The position numbers were made by a program, and so were the translations under genes. A DNA stretch of 12,376 nucleotides from DATJPD01 sp036394195 (GTDB lineage Bacteria > Pseudomonadota > Alphaproteobacteria > CACIAM-22H2), in the NCBI GenBank assembly GCA_036394195.1, contig DASWFO010000016.1, positions 1 through 12,376 on the forward strand. Direction: 5' to 3'. Each line of letters begins with the position of its first letter. The stretch's first letter is position 1. Shown here in pieces: positions 1-7,004 of the stretch. The notes beneath the pieces were generated by a model. That model searched no databases. It was not told the origin of the DNA and saw only the letters and a list, made by a program, of their open reading frames with translations.

Positions 1-41
1 GGCTCCGTGTTCGAATAGCAGTGGAGATCGATGATCCGCAT
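1..41 (-). CDS. Amidohydrolase-family protein, N-terminal fragment
   Basis: Partial gene that runs off the left edge; only 13 codons are visible. The product starts MRIIDLHCYSNTE. An N-terminal beta strand followed by D-x-H is how many metal-dependent hydrolases of the amidohydrolase_2 (TIM-barrel, HxH) family begin, but here the second position is Tyr after Cys, so the full HxH is not shown. The ATG is preceded by AAAGGA about ten bases upstream, a fair ribosome site. It follows the acyl-AMP ligase on the same strand and would be the third gene of that operon, probably hydrolysing or decarboxylating a pathway intermediate. The family call rests on very few residues and is tentative. Confidence 0.4.
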   Translation of the reverse strand, partial: MRIIDLHCYSNTE

Positions 42-1729
42 CGGGCACCGGTCCTTTTGTTATCTTGCAGCCGCGGCGGGGGGCCGGCGCGCTCTGCCTT
101 GATGCGCCTTGTCACCATGTCCACCAAAGCCTTTTTCGACACCTTGCCGAAGGTCGATAGCGGGAAATCCTGGACGAGCTCGATGCGCTCGGGGAGCTTG
201 AACTTCGCGATCTCCTTGGTCATCAGGAACGCGACCAGTGCATCGAGCTTGAGCGCCTGGCCGGGTCGCAGGATGACGCAGGCGCACATGCGCTCACCCA
301 TGTTCGGATCGGGCATGGCCACGCAGGCCACGTTCTGGACCGCCGGGTGCTGCAGGATGAGGTTCTCGATCTCCTCCGCGCTGATCTTCTCGCCGCCGCG
401 GTTGATCAGATCCTTCTTGCGGCCCTCGACCATGTAATTCCCGGACGGGTGCTGGCGCATGAGGTCGCCCGAGCAATAGAAGCCGTCCGGCGTGAACACC
501 TTGGCGTTGTGCTCCGTGGCCCCGTAATAGCCGCGCAGCGTATACGGGCCGCGGGCGCAGAATTCGCCGACCTCGCCGGGCGTCACTTCGTTGCCGTCGT
601 CGTCGATGAGGCGGACCTCGTCATCGGGCGAGATCGGGCGCCCCACGGTCTCGAGCCGCACGTCCTCCGGATCGTCCTTGCGGACGAACATCAGCATGCC
701 CTCGGACATGCCGAAATTCTCCTGCACGAAGCAGGTCGGGATGAGCTCCCGGGTGCGCAGCCGGACCTCCGGCTGCAGGCGCTGCCCGCCGCTCTGGATG
801 AAGAGGACCGAGGACGTGTCGTGCTGCGTGGCCGCCGGGCTGTTGATCAGGCGGATGAGCAGGGCCGGCACGACCTTGATGTGCGTCACGCGGTGCCGGG
901 CGACCAGCGGAAAGACGTCCTCCGGGCGGGTGGTCGCGCTGAGCACGACCTTGCCGCCGTGGAACATGAATCCCTGGATGCCCGGGCAGGCCAGCGGCAG
1001 GTTGTGGGCGATCGGCAGCATCAGCAGCAGGACCGACTCACCGGTGACGCCGCACACCTGGGCCGCGGTCCGCGAGTTATAGGCATAGTCGTTGTGGGTG
1101 CGCGGAATGAGCTTCGGAATGCCGGTGGTGCCGCCGGACAGCTGGAAGATGCACGGGTCCGTGGGCTCGATGCGGATCTCGGCCAGGGCGCTGCGCGGCC
1201 GCCGCGCCGGACGCTCGATCAGATCCTTGAGCGCGATCTCGCCGGGACCGGGCTTGCCGGTGGTGATCGCGAACCGCAGGCAGGCGTTTTCCTGGGCCAC
1301 CCGCCGGATTACGGGTGCGAATTCGAAATCGCCCTGGCGTTCCGGGTACACGCAGGCCACCGCCTGCGACAGGCGCACGAACTGGCTGATTTCGCTGTAG
1401 CGATGCGTCACCAGGGCCGCAATGGGGATGCAGCCGATCTTCTGCAGCGCGAAATAGAGCAGCACGAACTCGGCGACGTTCGGTAGGGTCGGAACCACGC
1501 GGTCGAGCGGCTTGAACCCGAGGTCCAGCAGGTTGAGCGCCAGGTTGTCGGTCAGCCGATCGATCTCGGCATAGGTGAATATCCGCCCGCCGTCGATCAG
1601 CGCCACCCGGCCGCCAAACGATGCGAAGACGCCCCGGAATTCCTCTGCCAGCGACTTATCGCGCCAGTATCCCATGGAGCGATAATGCGCGGCGAATTCG
1701 GGCGGAAAGGGAACGACGCCGTCGAGCAT
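1..1729 (-). CDS. Acyl-AMP ligase (2,3-dihydroxybenzoate-AMP ligase-like)
   Basis: ANL-superfamily adenylating enzyme: it activates a carboxylic (probably aryl) acid with ATP to an acyl-AMP for transfer to CoA or a carrier. The ATG at 1729 gives MLDGVVPFPPEFAAHYRSMG followed by YW, the start typical of DhbE/EntE proteins. The phosphate-binding loop SGGTTGIPKLIPRTH lies at residues 198-212. The YRTGD-like region appears as FYCSGD, followed by a GRKKDLINRGGEKIS hinge. The C-terminal catalytic Lys is K529 in FGKVSKK. The start lies 8 bp after the SDR stop, so the two genes are co-transcribed. Oddity: family members end about 15-25 residues after this Lys, but here the frame stays open for 47 more codons to the window edge and overlaps the amidohydrolase start. 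Either the gene is extended or one base is missing in the G run at 78-83 (see findings). The aryl substrate is inferred from family resemblance; a catabolic CoA ligase is equally possible. Confidence 0.88.
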   Translation of the reverse strand, partial: MLDGVVPFPPEFAAHYRSMGYWRDKSLAEEFRGVFASFGGRVALIDGGRIFTYAEIDRLTDNLALNLLDLGFKPLDRVVPTLPNVAEFVLLYFALQKIGCIPIAALVTHRYSEISQFVRLSQAVACVYPERQGDFEFAPVIRRVAQENACLRFAITTGKPGPGEIALKDLIERPARRPRSALAEIRIEPTDPCIFQLSGGTTGIPKLIPRTHNDYAYNSRTAAQVCGVTGESVLLLMLPIAHNLPLACPGIQGFMFHGGKVVLSATTRPEDVFPLVARHRVTHIKVVPALLIRLINSPAATQHDTSSVLFIQSGGQRLQPEVRLRTRELIPTCFVQENFGMSEGMLMFVRKDDPEDVRLETVGRPISPDDEVRLIDDDGNEVTPGEVGEFCARGPYTLRGYYGATEHNAKVFTPDGFYCSGDLMRQHPSGNYMVEGRKKDLINRGGEKISAEEIENLILQHPAVQNVACVAMPDPNMGERMCACVILRPGQALKLDALVAFLMTKEIAKFKLPERIELVQDFPLSTFGKVSKKALVDMVTRRIKAERAGPPPRLQDNKRTGARCGSSISTAIRTRS

Positions 1730-1737
1730 CGGCCGGC

Positions 1738-2502
1738 TCAGGTCGAGCTCGAAAAGCCGCCGTCGATGACGACGATCTCTCCGGTCACGAACCGGTTACC
1801 CTCGATCAGCGACATCATCGTCTCGGCGACGTCGTCGGCGGTGACGCAGCGCTTGAGCGGCGTCAGCTTGGCGCGGCGGCCCATGAGGTCGTCGTATTTG
1901 TCCTTCAGCATCCGCTTCATCCAGTCGCCTTCCATCCATCCCGGGGCCACCGCGTTGACGCGGATCTCGGGGCCGAGATTGTAGGCGAGCGTCTTGGTCA
2001 GGTTCACCACCGCCGCCTTGCTGGCGGCGTAGGGCAGGGGCTGCGCTCCCGGCCGCAGGCCGACGATGCTCGCCGTGTTGACGATGCAGGGCGCCTTCGC
2101 CTTGCGCAGCAGCGGCAGGGCGGCGCGCGTGACCTGGAACAGGCCGCGGACGTTGACCGCGAACACCCGGTCCCATTCCTCGACCGTCATGCCCTCGAAA
2201 TCCTTCGGCTTCACCTCCGTGGTGGTCCCGGCGTTGTTGATGAGCGCATCGAGGTGGCCGAACTTGGTCTCGACCGCCTTCAGCATCGCGCGGACATCGG
2301 CGTCGTTCGCCACGTCACATTTGCACAGCAACGTCTGCGCGCCGGTGCGCTCAGCCTCCGCCGCGACCTCCCGGGCTTGGCCGTCGCTGCGGCTGTAATT
2401 GATCGCGACATCGTACCCGGCGCGGGCGAGAGCCATTGCGGCACTTCGGCCGATGCCGTTCGCGGCACCGGTGACGAGGGCAGTCTTGCGTGGCGTGGGC
2501 AT
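1738..2502 (-). CDS. SDR-family oxidoreductase (FabG-like)
   Basis: Classical short-chain dehydrogenase of 254 residues, the usual length, oxidising or reducing an alcohol/ketone with NAD(P). Motifs: cofactor loop TGAANGIG at residues 11-18, NNAG at 89-92, and catalytic tetrad N117, S145, Y158, K162 (YAASK). The C-terminus has FVTGEIVVIDGG. Start choice: a GTG two codons upstream (2508) is in frame, but GGGAG touches that codon and sits 5 bases before the ATG at 2502, so the ATG is preferred. It is the first gene of a minus-strand operon with the acyl-AMP ligase (8 bp gap) and the amidohydrolase. Its promoter region carries a TTGACA box and the palindrome TGAACATGTTCA. The substrate cannot be told from the sequence. 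Confidence 0.93.
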   Translation of the reverse strand: MPTPRKTALVTGAANGIGRSAAMALARAGYDVAINYSRSDGQAREVAAEAERTGAQTLLCKCDVANDADVRAMLKAVETKFGHLDALINNAGTTTEVKPKDFEGMTVEEWDRVFAVNVRGLFQVTRAALPLLRKAKAPCIVNTASIVGLRPGAQPLPYAASKAAVVNLTKTLAYNLGPEIRVNAVAPGWMEGDWMKRMLKDKYDDLMGRRAKLTPLKRCVTADDVAETMMSLIEGNRFVTGEIVVIDGGFSSST

Positions 2503-2521
2503 TTGCACTCCCTGCGACAGG

Positions 2522-2571
2522 ATCTATCGCAGCCCGCTGGCGAAAGTAGGGCCCGCGGATCGCCGATAGAT
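2522..2571. repeat. 8-bp inverted repeat ATCTATCG / CGATAGAT
   Basis: Perfect arms at 2522-2529 and 2564-2571 are separated by 34 bp, inside the 5' leader of the SDR operon, next to the 12-bp palindrome. It could be a second operator pair or an mRNA leader stem. The long spacer makes a simple hairpin less likely. Confidence 0.35.
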
Positions 2572-2573
2572 TT

Positions 2574-2585
2574 TGAACATGTTCA
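2574..2585. promoter_or_regulatory. Operator-like palindrome TGAACATGTTCA
   Basis: Perfect 12-bp palindrome placed at or just downstream of the candidate -10 of the SDR promoter, where a bound repressor would block transcription. Its size and symmetry suit a dimeric TetR-, MarR- or IclR-type regulator; no regulator gene is in the window, so the family is a guess. Confidence 0.5.
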
Positions 2586-2614
2586 TTTTCCAGCGCCAGC
2601 CCGCGCTGTGTCAA
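2585..2614 (-). promoter_or_regulatory. Candidate sigma-70 promoter of the SDR operon
   Basis: On the minus strand a perfect TTGACA (2609-2614) is followed after 18 bases by GAAAAT (2585-2590). It lies about 85 bases before the SDR start, and the palindrome at 2574-2585 begins directly at the end of the -10 element. The -10 is a weak match; no transcription start is known. Confidence 0.45.
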
Positions 2615-2691
2615 GACGAGCGGCCGCCGGGAACTTAAGTGGTGGCCGCAATTGCCGTAGAAAGCCATACAAGGACAGGAATGTCACACCT

Positions 2692-2710
2692 GCCACAGGT
2701 TAGTCACTGG
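2692..2710 (+). promoter_or_regulatory. Glycan-regulon motif, site 1 (FkbM gene)
   Basis: Reads GCCACAGGTTAGTCACTGG toward the FkbM methyltransferase, whose ATG is 68 bases further on. It splits into half-sites GCCACAG and GTCACTG, 11 bp apart. The sequence TACGTA, a possible -10, begins 19 bases after the motif. It is one of five copies in the window (5164, 5253, 7005, 11114). Confidence 0.7.
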
Positions 2711-2778
2711 CTGCTCCTCCTAGGCCTGCTACGTAATTCAGCGTCAAGGGGCAGAAATTTTCCAAAACGGCGGTCGAT

Positions 2779-3648
2779 ATGTCGGCAATGGAAGGCACGG
2801 CAGGAGATTGGCTTCTCCGCGAGGGCAAGGAGACCCTTCGTACTCTATGCCCACAGGCGCTCCTCAACTGGCGCGAGGCGCGGTACTACGGCCGGTACGG
2901 GGAGGTCGAACTCCATCTCCTGCAGTTCATGTGCGATCCGGAGCGGGACGCAATTGACGTCGGCGCGAACGACGGCAGCTACATTCATTACATGAAGAAG
3001 TACGCCCGTCGCGTTCATGCCTATGAGCCGATTCCGTGGCTGGCGGAGGAGCTGTCGCGCAAGTTCCGCCATGACATCGGCACTCGCAAGGTATTCATCC
3101 ACAACATGGCCCTGTCCCAGTCGCCGGGGGCCACGGTTCTGCGCATTCCGATCGTCGACGGTGTGATGGTCCACGGGTGTTCGAGCTTGGCGCCCGCGGC
3201 CGTGACCAAGTACCCGACGGTCAAAGAAGTGCCGGTCCGGCTTGTGCGTCTCGACGACGTTTATCCCGGCGATGTCGGCTTCATCAAGATCGACGTCGAG
3301 GGCCACGAAGAGGCGGCCTTGGACGGCATGCGCCAGACCATGGTGCGCTGCCAGCCGAGGATGCAGGTCGAAGCGGAAGAGAGCATCGCCCCGGGGGCGA
3401 TCGGCCGCATCGCCGAATTCTTCCGCGGACTGGACTACAGCGGCTATTTCGTTTTCCAGCGGCGGCTGATGCCGATCGATCAGTTCGACAAGCAGCGCAT
3501 GCAAAATCCGGCAAACTTTCCGGATCTGAAGGCGCCGCTCGAGCAGCGGCAGCGGTTCGGTACATACGTCTACAACTTCCTGTTCTTTCCGAGCTCGGAG
3601 CCGCCGGAGACGCTGCGGCGTATCCAGCACCACCTCTCGACGTTGTGA
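2779..3648 (+). CDS. FkbM-family SAM-dependent methyltransferase
   Basis: A 289-residue class I methyltransferase of the FkbM family, which commonly O-methylates sugars in surface glycans and natural products. The SAM-binding motif I is DVGANDG at residues 60-66 and the acidic residue after the second strand is in YEP (82-84). The family hallmark FIKIDVEGHE lies at 168-177, preceded by the usual RLDD (157-160). Start: the ATG at 2779 has only a weak GGCGG ribosome site, and the ATG at 2788 is a possible alternative. The gene stands alone on the plus strand, divergent from the SDR operon and convergent with the glycosyltransferase, with motif site 1 in front. Its likely role is methylating a sugar of the glycan made by the neighbouring genes; the acceptor is unknown. 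Confidence 0.9.
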   Translation: MSAMEGTAGDWLLREGKETLRTLCPQALLNWREARYYGRYGEVELHLLQFMCDPERDAIDVGANDGSYIHYMKKYARRVHAYEPIPWLAEELSRKFRHDIGTRKVFIHNMALSQSPGATVLRIPIVDGVMVHGCSSLAPAAVTKYPTVKEVPVRLVRLDDVYPGDVGFIKIDVEGHEEAALDGMRQTMVRCQPRMQVEAEESIAPGAIGRIAEFFRGLDYSGYFVFQRRLMPIDQFDKQRMQNPANFPDLKAPLEQRQRFGTYVYNFLFFPSSEPPETLRRIQHHLSTL

Positions 3649-3660
3649 GCTCGGCTTTGT

Positions 3661-3691
3661 GAGACGGTCGCGACGACGCCGAGACCGTCTC
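3661..3691. terminator. Hairpin between convergent genes
   Basis: Perfect 9-bp arms GAGACGGTC (3661-3669) and GACCGTCTC (3683-3691) with a 13-base loop lie in the 81-bp gap between the converging FkbM and glycosyltransferase stops. Symmetry would let it serve both strands. There is no T tract on either side, so termination efficiency is uncertain. Confidence 0.5.
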
Positions 3692-3729
3692 CGGTCCCGG
3701 GTTCAGCCGCTCAATCGTGATTTGTCCGT

Positions 3730-5016
3730 CTAGGCGGGGCTGTCGAGCGAGCCGACCTTCGGTGCTGTCGGCCAGCTGATCGTTGTCGCCACCACCGGTT
3801 CCGGCCGCGCGCTCCCGGTGAGCGACATGGCGCGAAGCAGACGGCGCCCGATGGCGGCTTTGTCGAACTGGTCGCTGCTCGCCGCATAGGCGAGATTCTG
3901 AATCCGATTGAGCAGCTGAATGTCGTCGATCGCCCGGATCACGCCCTCGGCGAGAGCGCGATGACTGTTGAACAGGCAGATGCTTTCGCCGTCGAGGAGC
4001 GGCATTCCGGGCACCGAGCCCGCCATGGCGAAGATCGGCAGGCGGTTGAAGACATAATCGAGGGCCTTCAGCTTGAACCCGCCGAGCAGGTCCGGCACCA
4101 GAGCCAGTCGCGCCTGGTCCATGTAGCGGCCGATATCGTCCACGCGGCCGGTGAGCCGCGTGGCGCGCACCCGGCCGCGCAGATCGCGAAGGAAAGAATC
4201 GGCGGCGCTTCCTACGACGTATAACTCGACGCCCGCGGCTTCGAACAGGGGATCGGCGACCGCGAGAAACTCCTCGAGGCTCAGCCGTTTCGCGACCCAG
4301 TCGAAGCTGCCGACGATGATCGCGCGGCGCGGCAGGTCGGCCGTAATGCGGCGCTCGGTCACGCGACGCCCATCATAGGATGGCGGTAGGAACTCCACGC
4401 GCCGATCCGGGCGCGTCGGCCTGAATTTTTCGCAATCGTCCGGCGAATTGGACGTGACGAGGTCGGCGCGGCGGACCAGCCATCGCTCGAGCCGGCGAAC
4501 CTTCGCTGCGTCAAAGCGCTTGAACTGACGCTTGAGGAACGGGCGGGTGTCGTCGGCGATCTGCTTGGCGACGGTCTCCTCGTGGTTGTGCGAGAGATAG
4601 ACGAGCTTCGGTCGCTTCGACGCGCCCGCATAGTGATCGACCACCATCGACAGCGCCCATCCAATGCAAATGCTGTCGAAGACGACGGCGTCCCACGATT
4701 GATCGGCGAGGTGCTCGTGCAGAAGCCGGCGCAAGGGTGGCGTGTTCGTCTGCGCGGCGAGCTGCGGGAGGAGCGATGCGAGGCTCACCCAGCGCGGGCT
4801 GGGCTGATGCTCTGCGGACCAGCGATGATCGGCCAGCCACCAGTGCACGCCATCCGAGGATTCGCCGCTCCGATGTTGGCCGCGCGGCCGCGCGAGACCG
4901 ACGACGTGAACGTCCATGCCGACGGAGCTGAGGCCGTGGATCAGGCTGCGAGAGTAAAGGAATTGGCCGTTTCGCGGCGGATCCGGGTCGGCCAGCGTCA
5001 CCCACAGGCATTTCAT
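3730..5016 (-). CDS. GT-B glycosyltransferase (GT4-like)
   Basis: A 428-residue protein with the two-lobed GT-B layout. The N-terminal lobe starts MKCLWVTLADPDPPRNGQFL, containing the NGQ acceptor-side loop. The linker has LVYLSHNHEE (138-147) and LVTSNSPDDCEKF, as in GT1/GT4 enzymes. The donor lobe starts IIVGSFDWVAKR and carries YVVGS near 266-270. The usual donor-binding region appears as GGFKLKALDYVFNRLPIF (312-329), where K and D stand in the EX7E zone, so the canonical Glu pair is altered. It probably transfers a sugar to a lipid-linked precursor at the cytoplasmic membrane face. The frame is open upstream to 5268, but that stretch holds two regulatory motifs and does not read like protein, so the ATG at 5016 is used. 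It overlaps a 9-codon mini-ORF (ATGA), which suggests translational coupling. Confidence 0.85.
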   Translation of the reverse strand: MKCLWVTLADPDPPRNGQFLYSRSLIHGLSSVGMDVHVVGLARPRGQHRSGESSDGVHWWLADHRWSAEHQPSPRWVSLASLLPQLAAQTNTPPLRRLLHEHLADQSWDAVVFDSICIGWALSMVVDHYAGASKRPKLVYLSHNHEETVAKQIADDTRPFLKRQFKRFDAAKVRRLERWLVRRADLVTSNSPDDCEKFRPTRPDRRVEFLPPSYDGRRVTERRITADLPRRAIIVGSFDWVAKRLSLEEFLAVADPLFEAAGVELYVVGSAADSFLRDLRGRVRATRLTGRVDDIGRYMDQARLALVPDLLGGFKLKALDYVFNRLPIFAMAGSVPGMPLLDGESICLFNSHRALAEGVIRAIDDIQLLNRIQNLAYAASSDQFDKAAIGRRLLRAMSLTGSARPEPVVATTISWPTAPKVGSLDSPA

Positions 5017-5039
5017 GGCGGGGCCATGACCTTCAACAT
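5013..5039 (-). CDS. Possible leader mini-ORF MLKVMAPP
   Basis: An ATG at 5039 with GGGGAG 11 bases upstream opens a 9-codon frame whose TGA overlaps the glycosyltransferase ATG as ATGA. The glycosyltransferase itself has a poor ribosome site (GAAGG 13 bases away), so re-initiation from this mini-ORF could drive it. This could equally be chance, as the frame is very short. Confidence 0.25.
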   Translation of the reverse strand: MLKVMAPP

Positions 5040-5163
5040 CGCCGTTTCCACTCCCCTGCGTTTGCGGACCGACCGATCCTGGCGACCGTGAGTTCACGTG
5101 TTCTGATACCACGCGCGAAACGTGATCTGCCCTCTGGAGTAGAAGTGAGAGGCCTTTCTGCGA

Positions 5164-5182
5164 CCAGTGATCAAACTGTGGC
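5164..5182 (-). promoter_or_regulatory. Glycan-regulon motif, site 2 (glycosyltransferase gene)
   Basis: On the minus strand reads GCCACAGTTTGATCACTGG, pointing to the glycosyltransferase start 147 bases downstream. Half-sites GCCACAG and ATCACTG are 11 bp apart. A TCTACT about 20 bases downstream may be the -10. Confidence 0.7.
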
Positions 5183-5252
5183 ACCCCCCGCACTTTTACC
5201 AAATGGGCAAACTTGATGCCGGGAGTCCGCTGATGCGACAGGGCCCCCGTTC

Positions 5253-5271
5253 GCCACCGGTTGGTCACTGG
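5253..5271 (+). promoter_or_regulatory. Glycan-regulon motif, site 3 (aminotransferase gene)
   Basis: Reads GCCACCGGTTGGTCACTGG toward the aminotransferase, 207 bases before its ATG. A TATTTT follows 18 bases after the motif and is the best-looking -10 of the five units. Confidence 0.7.
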
Positions 5272-5372
5272 CGGGTGGAGGCCGCGCCCTATTTTATCGT
5301 GCTGCGGCTGCTAACCACACCGGATCACCAGTGAAGGCCATCCACAAAAGGCCCGCCCGGATCTTGCCGGCT

Positions 5373-5390
5373 CAAAAAGCGATCTTTTTG
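5373..5390. repeat. Palindrome CAAAAAG-CGAT-CTTTTTG
   Basis: Perfect 7-bp arms around 4 bases, in the leader of the aminotransferase transcript. It ends in a T tract but is too AU-rich to be a strong terminator; it could be an attenuator or a protein-binding site. Confidence 0.3.
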
Positions 5391-5478
5391 CGGAGCGCTC
5401 GTCTGCGCGTCCGGCCTGTCGCGCTCGTTCTGGTTGCTTCCGCCGGCGGCGTGGGCGCAACAACAATCGGGGACAGAA

Positions 5479-6948
5479 ATGAACCTCCTGGCTGCGGAAG
5501 CGACATTCTCTGAATTCACCTGTCTGAGCTCGGACAGCATCCTGGTTGCAGCCGAGCGCTGCCTCGACAATGGCACCGGGGTCTGCTTCATCGTGGATGG
5601 GCACCGGCGCCTGCTCGGCCGGATCACGCTCGATCACATCCGCGCGGCGGTCGTCGACGGCCGGGCTCTCCTGGACGCAGCGCTGGAGCGGCTGCTGCCC
5701 GACACCTCGGCCGCACTCGCCGAGCCCCCGGCGGAGAACGAGGCGGTCATGCCGGTGCTGGCCGAGGACGGCCGTCTGATCGACGTCCTCGTCGACCGCA
5801 GCAAGGCGTTCGTGCAGGTGGCGCGCCCGGACCTGTCGCATCATGAGTTCAGGGCGGTGCTGGACGCATTCCTGTCGTCGTGGATCTCCAGCAAAGGGGC
5901 CTATATCGAGCGCTTCGAGCGCGACTTCGCCAGCTTCGTCGGCATGAAGCACGCCATAGCGACATCGAACGGGACCGTGGCCCTCCACCTGGCCCTGGTG
6001 GCGCTGGGTATCGGGCCGGGCGACGAGGTCATCGTTCCCGATCTGACGTTCGCCGCAACCATCAATGCGGTGCTCTATTGCGGGGCGACCCCGGTCATCA
6101 TCGACGTCGACCCGGTGATGTGGACGATGTCGCTGAAGGATGTCACCGCCGCGTGCACGGCGCGCACCAAGGCGATCATCCCCGTCCACCTATATGGACG
6201 GCCCGCCGAAATGGCGCCGATCGCGGAGTTCGCGGCGCGCCGCAAGATTCACATCGTCGAAGACTGCGCCGAGGCGCACGGCGCCAAATATGCCGGGCGG
6301 ACGGTCGGCCAGTTCAGCGAGATCTCCTGCTTTTCATTCTATGCCAACAAGATCGTCACCACCGGGGAAGGCGGCATGTGCGTGACGAACTCGCTGGCCC
6401 TGGCGGCGGTGCTGCAGGAGCTGCGAAGCCACGGGATGGCGCCGAACAAGGCCTATTGGCACGATCGCGTCGGTTACAACTACCGGATGACCAACCTGCA
6501 GGCGGCGATCGGCCATTCGCAGCTCCACCGCATCGGCGAAACGCTGCGGCGGAACAGCAACCTGGAACGGCTTTACCGCCGGCACCTCGAGACCATCCCC
6601 GGCGTGAGCTTCGCGCCCCTTGTGGCGGGCCATTGCGAGCCGGTCGTCTGGCTGGTCTGTGCCCGCGTCCCGGCCGACAGCCGCGCCGACATCATTGCCG
6701 CCGCCGCCAAGGCCGGCCTGGAGCTGCGGCCGTTTTTCCATCGGCTCTCCGACATGCCACCGTACCGGGCCTTCGCCCGAGCGTGTCCGGTTAGCGCCGA
6801 ACTCGCGCGGACGGGGATCAACTTGCCCACCTCCAACGCTGTCGATCTCCGCGTGATCGAGAAAATCGCGAGCGTATTTCGCGACGTGCTTGGCCAGAGC
6901 CATCCGCGCCCCAGCACCGCAGCGGGCGATCAGATCCCTCTGACATAA
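5479..6948 (+). CDS. CBS-domain/DegT-family sugar aminotransferase fusion
   Basis: A 489-residue protein. Residues about 14-115 look like a tandem CBS pair (FIVDGHRRLLGRITLDHIR at 37-55, then VMPVLAEDGRLIDVLVDRS at 90-108). Residues about 120-475 are a DegT/DnrJ/EryC1/StrS PLP-dependent aminotransferase of the kind that aminates nucleotide keto-sugars such as GDP-perosamine precursors. PLP contacts: SNGT (163-166), the ED pair of VEDCAEAHGA (D262), and Schiff-base Lys291 in FSFYANKIVTTGEGG. The late motif GYNYRMTNLQAAIG matches the family. Start: the ATG at 5479 has GGGGA six bases upstream; a TTG at 5434 would only add signal-peptide-like residues. DegT enzymes are usually about 370-400 residues; the extra length is the CBS module, which in other proteins binds adenine nucleotides and may regulate activity. 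The gene has its own promoter region with motif site 3. Confidence 0.92.
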   Translation: MNLLAAEATFSEFTCLSSDSILVAAERCLDNGTGVCFIVDGHRRLLGRITLDHIRAAVVDGRALLDAALERLLPDTSAALAEPPAENEAVMPVLAEDGRLIDVLVDRSKAFVQVARPDLSHHEFRAVLDAFLSSWISSKGAYIERFERDFASFVGMKHAIATSNGTVALHLALVALGIGPGDEVIVPDLTFAATINAVLYCGATPVIIDVDPVMWTMSLKDVTAACTARTKAIIPVHLYGRPAEMAPIAEFAARRKIHIVEDCAEAHGAKYAGRTVGQFSEISCFSFYANKIVTTGEGGMCVTNSLALAAVLQELRSHGMAPNKAYWHDRVGYNYRMTNLQAAIGHSQLHRIGETLRRNSNLERLYRRHLETIPGVSFAPLVAGHCEPVVWLVCARVPADSRADIIAAAAKAGLELRPFFHRLSDMPPYRAFARACPVSAELARTGINLPTSNAVDLRVIEKIASVFRDVLGQSHPRPSTAAGDQIPLT

Positions 6949-7004
6949 ATCGGGCTTCTCATGTTTACGACCTTGCCACGCCAGAGCCGCACGCAAGCGG
7001 GTCG

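Larger units (their letters stand above)
5017..5478. other. Divergent intergenic region, 462 bp
   Basis: Lies between the glycosyltransferase (-) and aminotransferase (+) genes. It contains two regulon-motif copies pointing outward, each toward its own gene, with centres about 89 bp apart. It also has an AT-rich palindrome, CAAAAAG-CGAT-CTTTTTG, at 5373-5390. The DNA just before the aminotransferase ATG is open in that gene's frame (from 5335) and reads like a signal peptide ending in AWAQ, but has no ATG or GTG. I see no convincing gene here. Confidence 0.7.

Noticed and set aside
347..1486. Plus-strand ORF of 379 codons opposite the acyl-AMP ligase
   Set aside because: Antisense to a gene with clear motifs; its product is rich in Arg, Ala, His and Asp with no recognisable fold, as expected for a GC-rich shadow frame.
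1621..2703. Plus-strand ORF of 360 codons opposite the SDR gene
   Set aside because: Antisense shadow of a gene with an intact SDR tetrad, and it also runs through the promoter region.
5179..5193. Possible sigma-54 promoter (TGGCAC at 5179)
   Set aside because: No TTGC-type -12 element at the right distance, and the TGGC is part of the repeated motif whose other copies lack TGGCAC.
5017..5268. N-terminal extension of the glycosyltransferase up to 5268
   Set aside because: The extra 84 residues have no family resemblance and the DNA holds two regulon motifs; the family-like start is MKCLWVTLA.
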